A stretch of 9,546 nucleotides of DNA. Source: a bacterium. GTDB taxonomy: Bacteria > Sumerlaeota > Sumerlaeia > MVZB01. Location: NCBI GenBank assembly GCA_023480605.1, contig JAMCWS010000340.1:1433-10978 (forward strand). Direction: 5' to 3'. Positions 5,661 to 9,546 of this stretch are shown here, one piece after another; position 1 is the first letter of the stretch; every line of letters starts with the position of its first letter. The notes below the pieces were generated by a model. The model worked only from the letters and a program-made list of their open reading frames with translations, did no database searches and was not told where the DNA came from. The position numbers were made by a program, and so were the translations under genes.

Positions 5661-7481
5661 ATGAATCGACGCGCACCGAACACTCCCCCTGAGCCGATCG
5701 ACGAGGAGATCCTTACTCGCGAGGATCTCCCGTTCGTTTCCCGGCGGCTGGCCGTTCTGTTTGCCCTTTTCGCCGCCGTCCTGGTTCTGTTTGCCACGCG
5801 CGTCTATAAGCTGACGGTTTTGCGCGGCCCTTATTACCAGGAACTGTCGGAAAGGAATTTCATCTTCGAGCAGCCCCTGCCGGCTCCCCGCGGACGGATC
5901 CTCGACCGCAGCGGCCAGCCCCTGGCCGTCAACGAGACGCTTTACGACCTGGAGATGAGCCCGTTCTATCTGAAGCGCGCGGAGATCCGCGCCACCGTCG
6001 AGCGCCTGGCCCGGCTGCTCGGCCGGCCCGAACTGCTCAACCAGGCAGCCGTCGTTGCCCGCCTGCGGCCGGCCTGGAAAAGCCTGACGCTTGTGCGCAA
6101 CCTGACCATGGACAAGGTGCTGCCGGTCATGGAGCAGTCTTTCGAACTGCCCGGCGTGGTGCCCCGCCCCTACTTTCAACGTTACTATCCCCAGGGGGCG
6201 CTCACCGGCGGCGTCACCGGCCATGTCGGCAACATCTCCCCCGCCGGTCTGGACCGGTTTCTCGACAAAGGATACCTGCGCACCGAAAAGATCGGCTGCC
6301 TGGGGGCGGAACTCACCTTCGAGGACGTTTTACACGGCGAAATGGGCAGCGAGATCGTCACCCGCGACGCCCACGGGCGCGTCCGCTCGCACTACGACGA
6401 CAGGCAGGCCCAGCCGGGCAACACGCTCGTGCTCACGATCGACCTCGGGTTGCAGCGCTTGGCCGACGCGCTGCTGGGCGACTGGAAAGGCGCCATCGTC
6501 GCCATGGATCCGCGCGACGGGGCGGTGTTGGCCATGGTCGGTCATCCCACTTACGATCCGAACGATCCCCTGCGCGGCAACTCCTACAACCGGGTCACGA
6601 TGAGCACCACCGCACCCGGCTCGACCTTCAAAATCGTCACCGCGTCGGCCGGACTCCAGGCAGGCCTGTCGCCCAACTATGTCTCCGATTGCGACGGGGC
6701 GATCACCATCTCCAGCTTCCGCTTCCCCTGTCACCTCAAGTGGGGCCATGGGCGTGAAGACATGAATGACGCCCTGCGCGACTCGTGCAACGTCTTTTTT
6801 TATCGCTGGGCGAAGGAGGTCGGAGCGTCGGGCATGATCGAAATGGCGCGCGCGTACGGATTCGGCCAGCCCACGGGATTCGAGCTGGTGACCCCCGCCC
6901 AGGAAGTCGCCGGCAAACCGGCGGGCAACGAAACTCCCTTTCTGGGCAGCGTTTTGCACATGGGCATCGGCCAGGGAGAACTGATCGACGTGACGCCGAT
7001 CCAGATGGCCCGGGCTTACGCCGCGCTGTGCAACGGCGGCATTCTCTACCGGCCGCGGATCGTCAAGGAGATACGCTCCCCCGCGGGCGAACCCATCAAG
7101 GTCGGTCAGGCCGAGGAACAAGGGCGGCTGCCCCTCTCCGAGCAGAACCGTCAGTTCATTCTCAAGGGCCTGTGGGACGTCGTGCACGACGCGCCCAAGG
7201 GCACGGCTTCGCGCACCGGTTTCAAGCCCGAATGGCGCGTGGCGGGCAAGACCGGCACGGCGCAGCACGGCATCAAGGGCATTCCTTCGAATGCCTGGTT
7301 CGCCTGCTTCGCGCCGGCCGACGCACCGGAAATTCTCATCATTGTTTTCGTGGAGCACGCCGGACACGGCGGCGCCGTCGCCGCGCCGCTGGCGCGCCAA
7401 CTGCTGGCTTATTATTACGGCCAGCCCGAGCCGCAAATCGTCCCGCCCCCCCACGAGGCTCCCATCGGCGGGGGGGACTGA
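5661..7481 (+). CDS. mrdA: Penicillin-binding protein 2 (peptidoglycan D,D-transpeptidase)
   Basis: Class B penicillin-binding protein that cross-links peptidoglycan during side-wall elongation, normally with RodA and the MreBCD complex. The 606 residues match the usual family length. A short cytoplasmic N-terminus and one membrane helix (about 30-47) precede the dimerisation/pedestal domain, with the hallmark RGRILDRSGQPLAVN (77-91). The transpeptidase domain begins near residue 253 and carries all three active-site motifs: STFK (321-324, nucleophile Ser321), SCN (375-377) and KTG (530-532). The cysteine pair Cys344/Cys357 before a HG motif (363-364) is seen in many PBP2 proteins. The C-terminus ends in a short Pro/Gly tail. 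The start ATG has GGCGAG five bases upstream. rodA, mreC and mreD are not adjacent in this window. An unknown secreted protein precedes it and the next gene converges after 34 bases. FtsI (PBP3) is the main alternative, but the 'LPGVVPRPYFQRYYPQG' pedestal and the Cys pair favour PBP2. Confidence 0.93.
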   Translation: MNRRAPNTPPEPIDEEILTREDLPFVSRRLAVLFALFAAVLVLFATRVYKLTVLRGPYYQELSERNFIFEQPLPAPRGRILDRSGQPLAVNETLYDLEMSPFYLKRAEIRATVERLARLLGRPELLNQAAVVARLRPAWKSLTLVRNLTMDKVLPVMEQSFELPGVVPRPYFQRYYPQGALTGGVTGHVGNISPAGLDRFLDKGYLRTEKIGCLGAELTFEDVLHGEMGSEIVTRDAHGRVRSHYDDRQAQPGNTLVLTIDLGLQRLADALLGDWKGAIVAMDPRDGAVLAMVGHPTYDPNDPLRGNSYNRVTMSTTAPGSTFKIVTASAGLQAGLSPNYVSDCDGAITISSFRFPCHLKWGHGREDMNDALRDSCNVFFYRWAKEVGASGMIEMARAYGFGQPTGFELVTPAQEVAGKPAGNETPFLGSVLHMGIGQGELIDVTPIQMARAYAALCNGGILYRPRIVKEIRSPAGEPIKVGQAEEQGRLPLSEQNRQFILKGLWDVVHDAPKGTASRTGFKPEWRVAGKTGTAQHGIKGIPSNAWFACFAPADAPEILIIVFVEHAGHGGAVAAPLARQLLAYYYGQPEPQIVPPPHEAPIGGGD

Positions 7482-7515
7482 TCATGACGGGCGCCGCGAT
7501 GACACCCCGGCGCGC

Positions 7516-7902
7516 TCACCCACGGAGGTTCGCCCCGTAAAGCTTTTTGGCGCAGGCGGGGCAAATGCTGTGCGAGAAGCGCAGATCCGGCTCGTTGCGC
7601 AGCATGGCCTCGATGCCGACCCAACGGTCATCCACCTTGACTGATTTGCAGGCGGCGCAAATCACCAGGAAACCCTCCAGATATCGGATCTGCTTGATGG
7701 CATGCCAGGACCATCGGACCGTGAAAACTCCGACGATCGCGATGACGCCCGTCTCGATGAAGAGCTGCGAAAGGGAAAACGGCGGGTCGAACAACTCGGT
7801 CAGCCAGCAGGCGGCGATGGCCGCCGCGAATCCGATGGATTCCAGGATGGCCACGCCCATCTGGACTTTACTTTTCGGCTTACCGCCGGAACGCGTCTCC
7901 AT
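7516..7902 (-). CDS. Small two-helix membrane protein with zinc-ribbon-like CxxC/CxxC tail
   Basis: 128 residues from the ATG at 7900-7902, which has GGGAG eight bases upstream. An alternative ATG at 7984-7986 overlaps the stop of the upstream GH20 gene (ATGCCTGA) and would add 28 Pro/Ala-rich residues; it has only GGAA upstream. Two hydrophobic helices (about 15-35 and 45-65) are followed by a soluble tail with CAAC (82-85), a W-x-x-IE segment, FSHS (109-112) and CPAC (114-117) before KKLYG. This tail matches a pattern familiar to me at the C-terminus of many histidine kinases and response regulators ('C-x-x-C-K ... W ... IE ... FSH-x-IC-P-x-C ... KLY'), probably metal-binding through the four cysteines. 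Here it has no kinase or receiver domain. The function is unknown; a membrane-linked metal or redox sensor is a guess. Confidence 0.78.
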   Translation of the reverse strand: METRSGGKPKSKVQMGVAILESIGFAAAIAACWLTELFDPPFSLSQLFIETGVIAIVGVFTVRWSWHAIKQIRYLEGFLVICAACKSVKVDDRWVGIEAMLRNEPDLRFSHSICPACAKKLYGANLRG

Positions 7903-7978
7903 ATCGCTCGCTCCCGGTGATTTCGGCGAACGCCAGGCCGGCGCCTCGGGCGGCGACGGCGCCTCTGGGAGCGCCCGC

Positions 7979-9546
7979 TCAGGCATAGAATTTCCGCAGT
8001 GTGTTGAAGCGCGACACGCTGTCGTCGAGGCCGCCGGGGCGGTTGCGGGCGAGCCACAGGCGCCGGTATTCGGTGATGATGTCTTCGAGTTCCTCGGCCA
8101 GTTCGCGCCGCGTCTCTTCGGGCAGAGGCGAGCCGCCCGTCTCCAGGCGGGTCAGCGCCATCCGCAGGGAATGGAGCATCATCCGGGCATTGTTGTGGAA
8201 TTCGTCGACAATCAGGGAGGCGTCGGGCCGCGCCATCTGCTGCTGCGAGAGCAGGGCCAGGGCGGCGCGGATTTCCGCCACGGCCGCCTCGAGCCGGTCG
8301 GCCTTGATCTGCGCCATCCAGTCCGAGTCCAGCGGCCGTGCCGGGTCGTGGAAGAGCCGCCAGGGGATGCTGGAATTGCGCGGAGTGACGTTCGTGGCCA
8401 GGTAGGCGTTGCCCAGGTCGTGGGCGACGCGCCCCATGACGCCGGCGGCGTCCTCGAAGGCGTGGCGGTCGAGGGCGCGGACGATGTCGATTTCGTGGTT
8501 GGCCTCGGCGGCCCAACTGACCGCCGCACCGTAGGCGAAACCCAGGTAGGAGACCGGCAGGTGCTGCCAGTGGCCCCAGTCGCCCCAGTCGGTGTTGAGG
8601 AAGCCGATGGCGCCGCAGGCCAACCCATTGCCGGCGGCGCTCCAAAGGTTGTCCATGGCGTTTTTCGTCCGGCCGCAGATCGAGTTCCAGCTCGATGTGC
8701 CCGGGCAGACGTAGAAGGGCACGCCCGCCTCGGCGAACTTGCGCCCGTCCTCGGCGAAGGGGTGGCCGGCATCGTAGCCCCACTCCAGCGCGATGATGCC
8801 CTCAGGCAGCTCCGCGATTAGTTCGGGATGGTGCATGATGATGTCGCCCCAGAACTGCATCGTCCGGCCGTGCTTCTGCACGAGACGATGGATCTGGAGC
8901 AGGAAGTCGAGGTAAACGCGCCCCTCGCCCCGGGCCTCGACGGCCGGCTTGCTGCGCCCCTTGCCCAGGTCCCACGTTTCGTCGCAGCCGACGTTGAACT
9001 GGCGGCTTGAAAAATGCGGCAGGTATTCGGCGTAGAGTTCACCGAGCAGGTGGACGGCCCGCGGCTCGACCGGCGACAGGGTCGAGGCTTTCTCGGGAAG
9101 TTCGGCCAGCGGCTTGTAGCGGTCGAATTTGAGCCAGCGTTCGAAGTGGCCGAAGGAGTTCTGGTTGGGCACCAATTCGATGTGGCGCTCGCGGCACCAC
9201 GCGTCTAACTCCAGGATCTCCTCGCCCGTCAGCGGCGAGGCCTTTTCCCAGACCTCGCGGTGGTTGCGGTAGGCGAAGGTGTGTTCGACGTAAAGCTGCA
9301 TCTGGTTGATTTTCCAGCCGGCCAGGCGGTCGGCCAGGGCCTTGAGCGTCTCCAGTTTGGGAACCTTGTCGCGGCTGACGTCGAGCATCACCCCGCGGTT
9401 GGGGAAGTCGGGCCAATCCTCGATTCGCAGGCAGGGCAGTTCGCCGGGCTTGGCCTCGCCGGCGGGGTGACGGCCGATGAGTTGGCGGACGAGTTGCCCG
9501 AGGGTGGCCACGCCGTAGAAAGCCCCCGCGAGGTCTGGGAAAAGGC
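7979..9546 (-). CDS. Glycoside hydrolase family 20, beta-N-acetylhexosaminidase-like (partial, 5' end off window)
   Basis: The frame is open to the right edge. The GTG at 9511 is internal, because the upstream codons continue as PDLAGAFYG before VATLGQLVRQL, a conserved lead-in to the GH20 barrel. Numbered from that GTG, visible GH20 features are WPDFPNRGVMLDVSRDKVP (33-51, first barrel strand), IELVPNQNSFGH (111-122), the catalytic pair in FNVGCDETWDLG (172-183; Asp177 would stabilise the substrate acetamido group and Glu178 act as acid/base), then FWGD and LEWGYDAGHPF. The C-terminal about 130 residues are helical and lie outside the barrel. GH20 enzymes release terminal N-acetyl-glucosamine or -galactosamine by substrate-assisted catalysis. 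This one could act on glycans or peptidoglycan fragments, but substrate and localisation cannot be judged without the N-terminus. The stop (7979-7981) is followed by the zinc-ribbon gene, probably co-transcribed. Confidence 0.88.
   Translation of the reverse strand, partial: LFPDLAGAFYGVATLGQLVRQLIGRHPAGEAKPGELPCLRIEDWPDFPNRGVMLDVSRDKVPKLETLKALADRLAGWKINQMQLYVEHTFAYRNHREVWEKASPLTGEEILELDAWCRERHIELVPNQNSFGHFERWLKFDRYKPLAELPEKASTLSPVEPRAVHLLGELYAEYLPHFSSRQFNVGCDETWDLGKGRSKPAVEARGEGRVYLDFLLQIHRLVQKHGRTMQFWGDIIMHHPELIAELPEGIIALEWGYDAGHPFAEDGRKFAEAGVPFYVCPGTSSWNSICGRTKNAMDNLWSAAGNGLACGAIGFLNTDWGDWGHWQHLPVSYLGFAYGAAVSWAAEANHEIDIVRALDRHAFEDAAGVMGRVAHDLGNAYLATNVTPRNSSIPWRLFHDPARPLDSDWMAQIKADRLEAAVAEIRAALALLSQQQMARPDASLIVDEFHNNARMMLHSLRMALTRLETGGSPLPEETRRELAEELEDIITEYRRLWLARNRPGGLDDSVSRFNTLRKFYA

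Noticed and set aside
5361..7454. Long open frames on the - strand (287 and 374 codons) opposite the secreted-protein and PBP2 genes
   Set aside because: They are antisense shadows. The + strand carries all PBP2 active-site motifs, and the - strand translations show no recognisable family pattern.
7491..7513. Possible terminator between PBP2 and the converging gene
   Set aside because: It is only a 6-bp GC stem (GCGCCG/CGGCGC) with no following T-run on either strand.
7484..7540. 18-codon ORF directly after PBP2
   Set aside because: It is very short, lacks a ribosome site and overlaps the end of the converging gene.

Overview
The window is GC-rich bacterial chromosomal DNA with compact genes, ATG or GTG starts and recognisable Shine-Dalgarno sites. 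The gene set (grpE/dnaK chaperones, a class B penicillin-binding protein of the PBP2 type, proteins with signal peptides or membrane anchors, and a family 20 glycoside hydrolase) fits a Gram-negative-type, rod-wall-building, carbohydrate-degrading bacterium. The style resembles genomes of the PVC superphylum, Hydrogenedentota or Sumerlaeota, but nothing here fixes the phylum. No mobile element, CRISPR array, tRNA or rRNA was found.

Layout. (1) Positions 1-469 (+) hold the 3' end of an unrecognised gene that enters from the left. (2) Positions 498-3137 (-) hold a grpE-dnaK operon, transcribed right to left from a likely promoter near 3251-3279. It ends at a strong hairpin terminator at 537-579, which also separates it from gene 1. 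(3) Positions 3353-4447 (-) hold a single-pass membrane protein of unknown function. (4) Positions 4448-4726 form a divergent intergenic region containing several perfect or near-perfect palindromes and a very good sigma-70-like promoter facing right. (5) That promoter drives a secreted protein of unknown function (4727-5557, +), followed after about 100 bases by a PBP2/MrdA transpeptidase (5661-7481, +). (6) Converging on PBP2 from the right are a GH20 beta-N-acetylhexosaminidase-like gene (7979 to the right edge, -) and, just downstream of it, a small two-helix membrane protein with a CxxC...CxxC zinc-ribbon-like tail (7516-7902, -).

The most striking observation is in dnaK. A perfect 34-base tandem duplication (680-747) lies close to the 3' end. 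Because 34 is not a multiple of three, it shifts the frame. Removing one copy restores a normal Hsp70 lid end and a stop at 620-622, just ahead of the terminator. As given, the shifted frame runs through the terminator hairpin and only stops at 498-500, so transcripts ending at the terminator would have no stop codon. This is either a real recent mutation or variable tract, or an assembly error, and raw reads would decide.

No obviously new multi-gene system is visible. The candidates for new biology are the unknown membrane and secreted proteins, the membrane-anchored zinc-ribbon protein, the divergent Hsp70/GrpE pair with its altered interdomain linker, and the palindrome clusters in the intergenic regions.
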